Numbered from the stretch's first letter, positions 34,567-45,092 are shown. The stretch is 64,000 bases of DNA from Microplitis mediator (GCF_029852145.1 NC_079975.1:7564001-7628000); one strand, 5' to 3'. A program made the numbers and translations. The notes: a model not told the origin generated them from the sequence alone.

Positions 34567-34775
34567 GATACTGAAATTAGCGGACGTCTTATAATTTTAG
34601 AATTTTTTTCAAAACTATAAACTAAAAACAAATGTTTTTTAAAAATTACACAATTAAGACAATTTTGAAATTACATGTAAAAAAATTAAATAATAAAATT
34701 TGAAAAAATGTATGAGTTTATTTTTGAATTGTATTCGAAGTTTTAAAAATTTTCAGATGTCCGCTAACTCTAATG
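34567..34775. repeat. MITE, TGATACTGAAGTTAGC family (TTC17-mib2 interval)
   Basis: ATGATACTGAAATTAGCGGAC to GATGTCCGCTAACTCTAATG. The most diverged copy in the cluster. Confidence 0.65.
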
Positions 34776-34780
34776 TCTTC

Positions 34781-35211
34781 TTAATGAGTGTGAATGTAGC
34801 TGACAATTGTCAATTTTTTAAATTGTATAATAAATGAATAAAATGTAAGTAGAGTAAAAATTCAAAAATGCATATTTAGATAAATTCAAAATCCGTACGC
34901 GCATTTTATTAAATTTCATTATTTCAATTAATTAATTTATTTATTTTAAATTTATAAATTGTCTAATGTCTACTTAATTTCCACTCATGTCTTCTTATAG
35001 GTTATGAGTGTGAATATAGCTGACAATTATGAATTTTTAAAATTTTTAAATAAGTGAACTGAATAATTGTAAATCTAATAAAATTTAAAACATACGCATT
35101 TATAGAATTTGAAAAAAAAAATGAGCATTTTTTTATATTTTTATATTTTTAATTGTTTAATTAGTTTATTTGTAATTTAAAATTTGTCTCATGTCTGTTC
35201 CATTCACAATT
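34781..35211. repeat. Two adjacent MITEs with ATGAGTGTGAATGTAGCTGAC ends
   Basis: Copies 34781-34989 and 35002-35211: TTATGAGTGTGAATATAGC at the left and CCATTCACAATTATT or CCACTCATG at the right. A further copy lies at 50199-50385. Confidence 0.7.
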
Positions 35212-35601
35212 ATTACTGAAATTAGCCGTCTAATAGTTTTTGGATTTTTTTTAAAACGATGAATTAAAAAAAAAATATTTCAAAAAATTGCACCTGCAGT
35301 TTTTTTAATTTTCTACACGTGCATATTTTTTTTTAAATTTAAATTATTAAAAAAAAAAAAAATCTGAAGTGTTGTTTGTTAATTTCAGGATCATATGTCA
35401 ATTTGATGATGACAGTTAGCAATTTTTAGAGTTTTTTTTTCAACAAATTAATGACAAAAATATAAAATTTAAAAATATGCACATGTAGAAAATTAAAAAA
35501 ACTATAGGTGCAATTTTAAAAAATATTTTTTTTTTCATAGCTTACAGTTTTTAAAAAAATCCAAAGATTATTAGACGTCGGCTAACTTCAGTATCATTAA
35601 T
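35212..35601. repeat. Two adjacent MITEs, TGATACTGAAGTTAGC family
   Basis: 35212-35395 (TTACTGAAATTAGCCGTC to TTTCAGGATCAT) and 35403-35601 (TGATGACAGTTAGC to GACGTCGGCTAACTTCAGTATCA). They lie in opposite orientations. Confidence 0.75.
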
Positions 35602-36440
35602 TTGACAGCAGTTAAAATAGAACTCAATGCTATCAACAAGGTAGGACAGTTCTCAAATGCTTTCATTATTCATTCCACAAAAAACTTATGGTCAGTTTTT
35701 TTTTATGTGCACAAGAATAGTTTCTAGTTGACGAATAGAAATAATAATAATAATCACAATATCTTCCTATTCCTTGTGTAATAATTTGAGTGATTGTATT
35801 TTCATTAAATCATCAATAATTACTTGTGATAAAAGTTAAAAATATAACCATTTCAACAGATTTAAAGTCTACTACAAAAACATTATGATTATCAGGTGAA
35901 ATTCATTCAGCAAGTAGTGCATTGCCCGCTTGTTTTCCAGGTTTTTATTTTTTATAATTAATAATAATCATTAAAATTTATTTTTTACATTCAAATTTTA
36001 TTACTTAGTCATATTGCACATTTTATTTAATGCACCAGTTAAACTTTTAATTTAAATAACAATTGCACTCATGCCTGACTTGCAATTTAATTAAATTTTT
36101 TTTTAAACTTCCATACCATCACAAAATTATTATTAATTAATAAATTAATTACTGTGAGGTGATTTTAAATTATAAATTATGTTTAAAAAATATAAAGTCA
36201 CTATACTTTTATTTTGAATATTTTTACAAATGTTATTTTAAATAAAAAATAATAAATTTATGTAGACATATTTAAAAATTCACAAATCAATGAAATATTA
36301 TACGTCATTTTTATGAGTCATCTTTGAAGTTCAAAGCCCTATTATTTTAATTCATATTTTACTGATGGTTAATTAATTTCATTCAACCATAAATTTTAAA
36401 AACGTTTTTTTTTTTAAATTAAAAAATAAACCCATAAAAA
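35602..36440. other. AT-rich intergenic DNA between TTC17 and mib2
   Basis: No repeat or frame recognised. The upstream non-coding exon and start of mib2 should lie somewhere between 34 and 37.7 kb but cannot be placed. Confidence 0.35.
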
Positions 36441-36830
36441 AATGACACTGAAGTCAGCCGATGTCAAATAGTTTTTGGATATTTTTTAAAACGATAAATT
36501 ATACAAAAAATAAAATTTGAAAAAATTGCATCTAGTTTTTTTAATTTTCTACATGTGCATATTTTTATATTTTATATTTTCGTCATTGATTTGGTAAAAA
36601 CAACTCCGAAAATTGTCAACTTTATGACGATCCTGAAATTAGCAGACAATTAAAAATTTTTTGATTTTATTTTAAACTATTCAATTTAAAGAAAAAAATA
36701 ACTAAAAATATGCACATCTAGAAAATTTAAAAGACTACAAGTGCAATTTTTTGAAATATTTTTTTTTTTTATAATTTCTCGCTTAAAAAAAATCCAAAAA
36801 TTATTAGACGTCGGCTAACTTCAGTATCAT
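36441..36830. repeat. Two adjacent MITEs, TGATACTGAAGTTAGC family
   Basis: 36445-36625 (TGACACTGAAGTCAGCCGATG to AAAATTGTCAACTTTATG) and 36627-36830 (ATGACGATCCTGAAATTAGCAG to CGGCTAACTTCAGTATCAT). Confidence 0.8.
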
Positions 36831-37261
36831 AACTTTATGATCATTTAAAAAAATAGACAACATTTCGTTCCAGAACACAGAGTAAAAATCACAGAAATAT
36901 TGTTTTTTCTTTTTACTAAAAATTATGCTATGGAAAATTTTTAATCTGATGCATTTTTAGTGTAAAAATTCAAATATTTTATTAAAAATCATTTTCTTAA
37001 TCGAAGAAATCCAAGTTCTGCTTCCTAAGTAGCACTTGGCTTTATGACATCAATAAGATAAAAGTTTTGAGGCTGTTTTTTGACATATCGATAAGGCATC
37101 AAAATGTTGATAAAACAATCAGAAATTCCATCGCTGAGAAAATATTTTCTTTAAAGACTTGACGCAAGTGACGACAAAAGTAAATTACAAATAAGTCATC
37201 ATCTAAACGATTTTTAAATTGAAATGACTTTTTTACGAAGAGAAAAAGAAGCCAAATTGTT

Positions 37262-37461
37262 ATGATCCTGAAGTTAGCAGACAATTAAAAATTTTCGGAT
37301 TTTTTTTTCAACAAATCAATTACGAAAAAAACAAAAACTAAAAGTATGCGCATGTAGAAAATTTAAAAAACTACAGGTGCATTTTTTAAATATTTTTTTT
37401 TTAATTTATCGTTTTTTAAAAATTCAAAAATTATTAGACGTCAGTTAACTTCAGTATCACA
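37262..37461. repeat. MITE, TGATACTGAAGTTAGC family (best-preserved copy)
   Basis: ATGATCCTGAAGTTAGCAGAC to AGACGTCAGTTAACTTCAGTATCA. Only 280 bases upstream of the first mib2 coding exon, so probably within its promoter or 5' intron. Confidence 0.85.
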
Positions 37462-37742
37462 AATTTTCTATGACTCCTAGGACCAACATATGTCTCATTT
37501 ATATAAAAAAATTTGGCTTCAAACAAATAAAAATTTGTCGTCATTTTAAAATAAATCTTTGTATCTTAAAGTTGTCTCTGCTACTTGGGTCGGATCGATT
37601 TTATTGGAACAGTGAAAATAAATTTAAATTTCCTTCTGCCAATAAAGCAATTTTCCATCTTAGATATGAAATTAATGATGTAAAATTTTTTATTAATTTC
37701 CTTATCAAAATATTGTTTTAACAAAAGTAATTTTTGTTTCAG

Positions 37743-40700
37743 TGAACGGCGGTCGATATTACAATAATTTGAAATGTTGGAGGTGGGATTACGGGTTGTC
37801 AGAGGCTACGATTGGAAATGGAAGGATCAGGACAATGGAGAGGGTCATGCCGGTACCATAGTTGAAATCGGCAAGCCACCTTTGCCACCAGGAAACGCAA
37901 CAACTTCGAGCTCCAATCCTACAGACAAAACACCCGACAAAACTGTAATTGTTCAGTGGGACCATGGGTCCAGAAGTAACTACAGAATCGGTTATCAAGG
38001 CTACTATGATTTACTTGTGTTCGATAACGCAGCTGCTGGGGTCCAGCACAACAATATAATTTGCGATGGATGTAAAAGACACGGAATCGTTGGTATCAGA
38101 TGGAAGTGTGCGCAATGTCATGACTATGATCTCTGTACCCAATGTTATATGGGTGATACACATGATCTGACTCATATTTTCCAGCGATTCCAGACAGCTA
38201 ACGCAGTAGGGTATGCATTTGCTTACAAAAAACAAGTTCTTGCTCCAATTATATAATTGTTTGATATTTAAATTTTCAGAGTCCAGTTGACTCCTAGAAC
38301 AGGTTGCACTAAAATACCATTGAAAGGTATTTTTATTGGAGCTAAAGTCGTACGAGGACCAGACTGGGAATGGGGAAATCAAGACGGCGGTCCTGGAAAA
38401 ACTGGACGAGTTATTGACATTCGTGGGTGGGATAATGAGAGCAGTCGTTCGGTAGCTACTGTGACCTGGGCATCAGGAAGCACGAATGTATATCGGCTTG
38501 GTTACAAAGGTTGTGTTGATCTTTGTTACGTTGAATATGGAACTTGCGGGACTTATTATAAAGAACACTTGCCAGTTCTTGGTCAATCGATAATGACAAT
38601 GACTGAGGAAAATAATGGCACTGGCCAGAGTGACAATTTGGGTCAATTAACGTTTAACGTTGGTGATAAAGTTAAAGTATTACGAGATGTTGATTCACTG
38701 AAAGATATGCAGGCTGGTCATGGGGGTTGGAACCCACGGATGGCTGAGTATATTGGAAAAGTTGGGACAGTCCATCGGATAACTGATAAAGGTGATGTAC
38801 GTGTACAGTATGAAGGATGCAATAACAGGTGGACATTTCATCCGCGTGCTTTGACCAAAGTAACGAGTCAGGATACGTTTGTTCTCGGTGATATTGTACG
38901 AGTTAAAAATGATGCGGCGGCTATTAAAAGTTATCAGCAAGGTCACGGTGAATGGATCGATGTAATGAAGAGTGTAAGTTACTTTCTTTTGTTTTAATAT
39001 AGTTTTTGAATAAACGGGGCCACAAATCGAGAGTATCAGGAAATTTTGAAAAGTATCCGGGAATTTGATCGCGACAAAAATTTCACCCTGGTCTGAAATC
39101 GTTTTGTGTCATCCCTTGTCACGGGATACAATTTCTTATACTTTATTGATAATTAATTACAGGCATTAGGAAAACTTGGAAAAGTTATTAAAATTTATCC
39201 CGACGGTGATCTTCGAGTTACATTAGAGGGTCATACTTGGACGTTTAATCCTCTTAGTGTAGTCAAAATTGCTAGTGGCCAAGGAGTAGCGGGTCATCCT
39301 GATGGTCATCGTATACAACAGGGTAAGTGTGAAAAAAGTTTAGTTTAAAATTCCTTTTTTCTACACAGAAAAAAAAAAATTTGTTTCCAATTCATTTTAC
39401 AAAATATTTCTTGGGGTTGACAAAAATTTTTTGTGCCAAGAAATCCTTTTTTTCTGTGTGGATTAAAGAAAAAAATTAAAAAACGAATTATTTTAATTTG
39501 TAGAATCTGTATCTAATGATGTGACTATAGAAGTTGAAAAACTTCTTCGAGACGCGGCAAGAGGAGAAGCTGGCTTGACTGCAGTCAGAGAATTCCTTAA
39601 AAAATATTCCGGAAATGTTGATATTTGCAGTGGTAAAAAAACATTTTTGCAAGTTGCTGCACATCAAGGGAACCGTGATTTATGTGTTCTTCTTCTTGAT
39701 GCTGGTGCATCATTGAAAGCTATTGATGAAGACGGTGATCCGCCATTACATTATGCAGCTTTTGGGTTTGTATTTAAATTATTTATTAATATTGCACACC
39801 TCGATCGAAATTATTTTTTCGACTAATTCACTCGCCTTAAATCCTCTCTACACTTTTATGATTTCACTAAAACGGGTTAAATTGTATACTAGTACAAAGA
39901 TAATTTATTAAGGAATAATTTCGACCCGCTATTAAGTCAATCCATTATTCTATTGATTTTAAACAAATTATTTTAATCCAAACCAGTGCTGTCAGTTGTC
40001 CTGTCTAAATTTTTCATATCTTTCTATCTTTTGTCGTAAGAACCCTTTAGAAAATCACTACCTTTTATAAAACAGGGAATTCATTAACAGTTTAGTTGTC
40101 ATTTTTAATTTTTTTTTTTTCTCCACCAACTACTGGCAGCAACACTAATGTGACAGTAGGATTAAAAAATAAAAATTGACATCTAACAAAAAAAAAGGCG
40201 GGATATTTAAAAAAATTTAAAAAAATAAAAATTAAACTAAAAATAAAATTAACAAGTTGAAAGTTAAATAAAAATTAATAATAAAAAAAAAATGATTAAG
40301 AGCGCGATCTAATGACGTTATATTAATTATAGAAATCAACCTGGTGTAATGGAATTATTATTAAGTAGAGGAGCGCCGATTGATGCTATAAACAATAGTG
40401 GATGTACGGCTCTCCATGTTTCTGTAAACAAAGAAAATTCAGCATGTGTCCAAGTTTTATTACGTCACGGCTGCAACGTAAATCTTCAAGATTCTTATGG
40501 CGACACTGCATTACATGATGCTATAAGTAAAGAAACAGACATCATGTATGCCTTGATAAATTACGATTCAGTAGATTTTACCATACGAAATAAACGTGGT
40601 TTCAATGTTCTGCATCATGCGGCACTGAAAGGCAATGCACAGTAAGTAAAAAATAAAAAAACTCCAATTTATTTACATTTTATTATTAAATTTACATTGC

Positions 40701-43410
40701 AGTGCGACAAAAAAACTTATGAGTCGAGTTCAACATCTTATTGATGTTAAAAAAGATGACGGGTTTGCTGCACTACATTTGGCTGCACTTAATGGTCATC
40801 GTGAAGTTGCCGCAATACTTCTATCAGGAACCAATGGAAGAGCAACTGTGGACCTTAGAAACAATCGAAAACAGACACCATTACATTTAGCTGTGTCTCA
40901 GGGTCACTGGTCTTTGGTTGAATTACTTTTACGGCACAATGCTGATATATTAGCAACTGATGAAGATGGTGATACTGTTCTTCATATAGCTATAGCGAAA
41001 AGCCGTCATCATGCTGCCACATCACCAACTTCAGATAGTCGCCGTGATGCACCAATGATTAATGCTGTAAATTTAAATCATTTATATATTTTATAATTTT
41101 ATTAGCTTAGTTCCCAAGTAGCACACTTGGCTTTGTGACATCTATACGGCCGTGCTAAGCATAGAAGCGGTAAATTACTATGGAATTCCTATACAAGTTA
41201 CCACTTCTTTGCTTAGTACGGCAGTATAAGATAGCAACGGCTTTGAAATTTGAATAATGAATTAATTAAAGAAAAGATGAAGCGTTAATCGAAAAAATGA
41301 CGACATGATTAAAATTTCACCGAGATCTAGATTAAAAAAAAAAATACTTACAGTTGATATCAATTGGGAGTTGAACGAAATTTGTCAAATCTTCATGTCA
41401 ATGTAATTTTTAAAACTTTCAAATTTGGTATCCTAAAATTTATTTACCAAATTTCGTTTAACTTTTAATTAATAAAATCTGTAAGTAATTTTTTTTAAAT
41501 CTACATCTCGGGGAAATTGAAACTACGTTGTCTTTTTTTCAATTAATGCTTTTATTTTTTTTAAATTAATTAACACAAATTTTCAGTCATTGAATATTTT
41601 AAAAAAAGTGTGGGAGGGGAAGTGCCTAAGAATGTCTTTAATTAAAAACGTTTTTTTTTTTATATTTTTAGATTTGGGAAGATTTAGTAAATGCAAATGC
41701 TCCATCAGAATTAGCACTTGCGTGTTTTCTTGTGAGTGTAGAGAATCATGGCGCGTTTTTAATGCAGGTAAAAAATTCAAAAGGAAAAGTACCAGTTGAT
41801 TTAATGCCATTAGAACGATCAGACATTAATTTTACTGATCTACTTCGGTCATACTTTTATTTCCGTAGAAGAAATGGACCCGAAACCGAGTAAGATTTTG
41901 TTTTTATTTAATTACAATTTTATGATTCTATTTTTTTTTTAAATTGCATGAAAGATAAATTAATTATACTTTGTTTTATTTTAATTGAAACATAAAATAG
42001 CAGTGCGTCTGTGAGTGTTGATCAGCCAAGTTATACTAATACGCCTATTGCCGAAGGAAGAAATGAAGAAAGCACAAATGGACCATCAGTATCTACTGGT
42101 AAATAGATATATTAGACTGATAAAAAAAAATCGACTATTTTTTTCACGAAACCGCCTGTTAAATAGTTGCAGGGAGGTGAAATAAGATGTCTGTTTAAAG
42201 ACGAGCACTTGATATTAATATTTAGAGGTCGCTCATCGCAATTTTTTATTTCCCATTCAAATAAAATGGGAATAAAATGTTTGAAATTTTATACCTCGGT
42301 AATGGCTCATTGTACAGATAAGCTTTGGATATAATTTTGTAGGGAATTAAATGCTTGACAAAAAAAGTATCTAATAATTTTTTGATAAATTCATCTGTTC
42401 AAGCTTGAAGTCAAATTTATAGTAAATTTCGAAATCTTTCTACTTTTCCGGCGAAACTATCAGACTTATCACAAAATGTCATTGAATCTTTTTTGTAAAC
42501 AATTTTATTTCTAACAAATTATCTGTGATAAAGTTTTTTGAAATTCCGCATTGTTTTCTAGTTATTTTCATTTTTATGTCAAGCTCTTGAAATCGATCAG
42601 AACACCATTTTTTTTAAGAACTTGACATAAAAATGAAAACAACTAGAGAACAATGCGGAATTTCAAAAAACTTTATCAGAGATAATTTGTAGGGAATAAA
42701 ATTGTCTACAAAAAAGATTCTATGACATTTTATGCTAAGTCTGATAGTTTCGCCGGAAATGTAAAAAGATCTCAAAAGTTACTGAAATTCGACTTCTAGC
42801 TCCAATAAATTTTGAACAGATGAATTTATCAAAAAATCATAAGAGACTTTTTTTGTCAAGCGTTTAATTCCCTACAAAATTATATCCAAAGCTTATCTCC
42901 ACTATGAGCCATTACCGAGGTATAAAACTCCAAGCTTAAAATTTGTTTTTCCATGTTATTTAAATAAAAAATAGAAAATTGCAATGAACGACTTCTAAAT
43001 ATCAATATTAATATAAATTTAATAGAGTGTTTCAATCAGTCTAATATATATAATATACATATATTTAAATTTTGACGTCGATGAAAATAAAATTTAATAT
43101 CTGTTTTATAGATCGAGTTTTAAATAAAAAAGACGACTCAGTAAAAAATGAAGACAGTTTGCAGAGTGAGGAAACACCTAAAAAAGCTGAAATAAAGGAG
43201 AGAGAAAAGGACAAAGACTTGGAGAGACTGCGTTTTCTCGAGACAAGAGTAGCTGATCTTGAAGAAGTTAACATGTGCAGTATTTGCATGGAACGTAGAC
43301 GCAACGTTGCATTTCTTTGTGGTCACGGTGCATGTGAAAATTGTGCTGCGCCACTTAAGACATGTCATATGTGTCGAAAAACCATTACCAAAAAAATCAA
43401 TCTTTACTAG
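37743..43410 (+). CDS. mib2: E3 ubiquitin-protein ligase mind bomb 2, 9 coding exons, 946 aa
   Basis: Coding exons 37774-38210, 38280-38973, 39163-39322, 39504-39765, 40333-40641, 40703-41066, 41672-41889, 42001-42098 and 43112-43410; 2,841 nt stay in frame. 37743-37773 is 5' UTR after an acceptor. Domains: MIB/HERC2 (residues 3-85), ZZ zinc finger (C97, C100, C112, C115, C121, C124, H130, H134), a second MIB/HERC2 (about 160-240) and two Mib repeats (about 260-415). Ankyrin repeats (about 435-790), a coiled coil and a C-terminal C3HC4 RING (C903, C906, C917, H919, C922, C925, C932, C935) follow. VVRGPDWEWGNQDGG and IRGWD match Mib2 better than Mib1. Mib2 ubiquitinates Notch ligands in vertebrates, and its fly homologue maintains muscle. 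Only one RING is visible, while the vertebrate protein has two. Confidence in identity is high. Confidence 0.95.
37774..38210 (+). CDS. mib2: mib2 coding exon 1 (MIB/HERC2 1 and ZZ finger)
   Basis: ATG at 37774 starts MLEVGLRVVRGYDWKW, in line with the family N-terminus. Ends GG|GTATGC after the complete ZZ finger. Confidence 0.93.
38280..38973 (+). CDS. mib2: mib2 coding exon 2 (MIB/HERC2 2, Mib repeats)
   Basis: Begins after TTTTCAG. Encodes PLKGIFIGAKVVRGPDWEWG, the first Mib repeat (GDKVKVL...GHGGWNPRMAEYIG) and the start of the second (GDIVRVK...GHGEW). Ends AGT|GTAAGT, phase 0. Confidence 0.95.
39010..39110. repeat. TTCCCTGA-word fragment in mib2 intron 2
   Basis: GGGGCCACAAATCGAG at the left and AATTTCACCCTG at the right resemble the ends of the CAGGGTGGCCAC element at 47602-48452. 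Confidence 0.5.
39163..39322 (+). CDS. mib2: mib2 coding exon 3 (end of second Mib repeat)
   Basis: ALGKLGKVIKIYPDGDLRVT and HTWTFNPLSVVKI complete the second Mib repeat. Donor G|GTAAGT. Confidence 0.93.
39362..39459. repeat. ACAGAAAAAA-ended MITE in mib2 intron 3
   Basis: ACACAGAAAAAAAAAAATTTG to CCAAGAAATCCTTTTTTTCTGTGT. The same end occurs at 32998, 44452, 45092 and 52585. Confidence 0.65.
39504..39765 (+). CDS. mib2: mib2 coding exon 4 (ankyrin start)
   Basis: Linker helix then LQVAAHQGNRDLCVLLLDAG, the first clear ankyrin repeat. Uses a GTTTGT donor (GG|GTTTGT), weaker than the others. Confidence 0.88.
39789..40322. repeat. GCACACCTCGATCG repeat in mib2 intron 4
   Basis: Starts TTGCACACCTCGATCG and contains TTAAATCCTCTCTAC, CAACTACTGGCAGCAAC and AGAGCGCGATCTA blocks, all shared with the cluster at 21215-22915. 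Fills nearly the whole intron. Confidence 0.65.
40333..40641 (+). CDS. mib2: mib2 coding exon 5 (ankyrin)
   Basis: Three ankyrin repeats: GAPIDAINNSGCTALHVSV, GCNVNLQDSYGDTALHDAI and NKRGFNVLHHAALKGNA. Donor CA|GTAAGT. Confidence 0.94.
40703..41066 (+). CDS. mib2: mib2 coding exon 6 (ankyrin)
   Basis: KKDDGFAALHLAALNGHREV, NRKQTPLHLAVSQGHWSLVE and ADILATDEDGDTVLHIAI continue the ankyrin array. Ends GCT|GTAAAT, phase 0. Confidence 0.93.
41139..41226. other. Intronic hairpin with about 35-bp arms (mib2 intron 6)
   Basis: CGGCCGTGCTAAGCATAGAAG pairs imperfectly with CTTCTTTGCTTAGTACGGCAG. It is preceded by CCAAGTAGCACACTTGGCTTT, also present near 37024. Most likely a miniature repeat. Confidence 0.6.
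41270..41650. repeat. G-tract-ended repeat (copy 3) in mib2 intron 6
   Basis: Contains TTGGGAGTTGAACGAAATTTG, AAATTTCGTTTAACTTTTAA and GTGTGGGAGGGGAAGTGCC, matching 9209-9662. Its end lies only about 20 bases from the exon 7 acceptor. Confidence 0.65.
41672..41889 (+). CDS. mib2: mib2 coding exon 7 (last ankyrin)
   Basis: ELALACFLVSVENHGAFLMQ and NSKGKVPVDLM form the last degenerate ankyrin repeat, as in vertebrate Mib2. Acceptor TTTTTAG, donor GA|GTAAGA. Confidence 0.88.
42001..42098 (+). CDS. mib2: mib2 coding exon 8 (linker)
   Basis: Ser/Asn/Thr-rich linker SVSVDQPSYTNTPIAEGRNE. The acceptor is a TAGCAG tandem, so the exon may start at 42001 or 42004, differing by one Ser. Occupies the place where vertebrate Mib2 carries its first RING. 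Confidence 0.75.
42111..43046. repeat. Large foldback filling mib2 intron 8
   Basis: ATTAGACTGAT at the left end and ATCAGTCTAAT at the right. Arms of about 450 bases match almost throughout, for example TTTTCCGGCGAAACTATCAG and its inverse, around a short centre near 42600. It occupies about 936 of the 1,013 intron bases. Shorter relative at 10495-11095. Confidence 0.92.
43112..43410 (+). CDS. mib2: mib2 coding exon 9 (coiled coil and RING)
   Basis: Acidic/basic helix KEREKDKDLERLRFLETRV, then MCSICMERRRNVAFLCGHGA and ...TCHMCRKTITKKINLY-stop. All eight zinc ligands of the RING are present. Confidence 0.95.
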
Positions 43411-43767
43411 ACAAATAACTTTAATAACTTAATAATTCATCTGCCAAACCCAATTATTCGATAGTGATTTTTTGCCTTTGACGCTACCCGCTTGTAGCTC
43501 AAATACTTATAATCTGTACAGTGATGTGCCATAATTGAGGTATCAGTGATTTATTATATTTATTATTACTACAATCACTATACCTTTTATTTATCCTTCG
43601 ATATATATTGTATACACATTAATATTTGTATCAATTTTTTATCTAACTTTGTATATTCGTATACGTCATTTTTAAACGACATTGATAATACTTTTTATCA
43701 ATTTACTAAGAAACCATTTTTTATAGCTAATTTATGCTCTCTTAATTATCTTTTACAATCTCAATAT

Positions 43768-43913
43768 ATATAAGAAAAAGACCTAGTACCCTATCAGGGA
43801 ACTAGTACTCAATTACTCCATGTATTTGTATATCTATATTTAGTAAATAAATAAATATATGAGTAATTCGGGTACTAGTTCCCTGATCGGGTACTGGGTC
43901 TCTTACTTTATAC
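43768..43913. repeat. Palindromic MITE, GGGAACTAGTAC family (copy 1)
   Basis: AGACCTAGTACCCTATCAGG at the left and CCTGATCGGGTACTGGGTCT at the right are inverted. It contains AATAAA hexamers near 43847 that could serve as the mib2 poly(A) signal. Confidence 0.8.
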
Positions 43914-44452
43914 AAAAAAGAAAAAAAAGAATTTCTTGGCGCAAAAAATTTTTACTCTCCCAGCGATAATGGGCATTCTAGGGTTACCGTGGCACCGCTA
44001 AATGTCCAGGAATTTTTGTAGAACTCGACGAAACAAGACTTTCTTAGAGAATAAAATTTTTCGATATCTCGCTTAGTTTTTGAGAAAAATGGATTTCGAG
44101 AAAAATGCGATTTTTTCAAAAAGATGAAATATTTCTTAGATTTTAATATCTTTAATTTTTTTTTGTATTTTTTTACGGGAAGTGCATTTAAAGACGAAAA
44201 TTTTGAAAAAAAAAAACGTCTGAATTAGTCCATTTTTGAAGAAGTTATAGCTATTTAAAAAAAAGTCTTTTTTCGTCGAGTTCTACAAGAATTCGCGATC
44301 ATTTGGTGGCGCCACGGAAACCGTAGACTTGATAAAAATTTTTGGAGACAAAAAAAAGTTTCTTGTCAAAAAATTTTTTCTAGTCGAAAGAAAATTTGTG
44401 TTTTTATTTCATATTGTAGAATTTTTTTTGCACCAAGAAATCCTTTTTTCCT
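43914..44452. repeat. ACAGAAAAAA/CCAAGAAATCC element carrying a nested foldback
   Basis: Outer parts 43914-43977 (AAGAATTTCTTGGCGCAAAA) and 44327-44452 (GCACCAAGAAATCCTTTTTT) belong to one element. The inside is the foldback 43978-44326. Confidence 0.6.
43978..44326. repeat. Foldback with CTAGGGTTACCGTGGC ends
   Basis: CTAGGGTTACCGTGGCACCG at the left, GGCGCCACGGAAACCGTAG at the right. Inner arms TTGTAGAACTCGACGAAA and TTTCGTCGAGTTCTACAA. Confidence 0.8.
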
Positions 44453-44454
44453 TT

Positions 44455-45002
44455 ATAAGGTAAGAGACCCAGTATTCGATCAGGGAACTAGTACTCGATC
44501 TCTCCTCGTATTTATATATTTATTTATATTTATTAGGGGTGTGTGAATAGTTCGAACTTACGAATTATTCGTATCGAATCAAATCATTTGAAATTTTCAA
44601 GTTATTCGTAATTTTCTTTTGAACGGTTTGAAATTCTAATCATTTTCAAATAATTGAAATTTTTTCAGAGGTGAATAGAGCTTAGATATGAGTCTACGAA
44701 AAAATTATTTTTAGTTACTTTAAAAACTAAGCTCTCCATGAAATAAAAATTAAATATTTGAAAGCTGAACAAATTTTCTCGATTCGAATCGAGTAATTTA
44801 AAAAGTTACAAATAATTCACAAACTTTCAGACAATTTTTTTTAAATTCACGAATAATTTGCAAGCTTGCAAATAATTCTTAAATTTTCGAATCGAACAGA
44901 TGAATTTGATTTGAACCCGATTCGCACACCCCTAATATTTAGAAAAATTTAGTAAACATACAAATACATGAGTGATCGGGTACTAGATGTCTTACCTTAT
45001 AC
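44455..45002. repeat. GGGAACTAGTAC family MITE (copy 2), split by an insertion
   Basis: Left half 44455-44533 (AAGGTAAGAGACCCAGTATT) and right half 44935-45002 (GTACTAGATGTCTTACCTTA) together match 43768-43913. Confidence 0.8.
44534..44934. repeat. TAGGGGTGTGTGAATAG foldback MITE nested in copy 2
   Basis: TAGGGGTGTGTGAATAGTTCG to CCCGATTCGCACACCCCTA, with TA borders. Interior repeats TCGAA/AATTATTCG words. Confidence 0.85.
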
Positions 45003-45092
45003 AGAAACAATTTTTCTTGACGCAAGAAAATTTTTGTTTTCATTTCATAATGTAAAATTTTTCTTGCTTCAAGAAATCTTTTTTTCTGTGTA
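45002..45092. repeat. ACAGAAAAAA-ended MITE
   Basis: ACAGAAACAATTTTTCTTG to TTCAAGAAATCTTTTTTTCTGTGT. Confidence 0.65.

Noticed and set aside
37789..38946. Minus-strand frames of up to 123 codons
   Set aside because: Antisense to well-supported mib2 exons.
37743..43410. Assignment to mind bomb 1
   Set aside because: The second MIB/HERC2 segment, the DIRGWD word, the last ankyrin and the single C-terminal RING fit Mib2; Mib1 has three RINGs.
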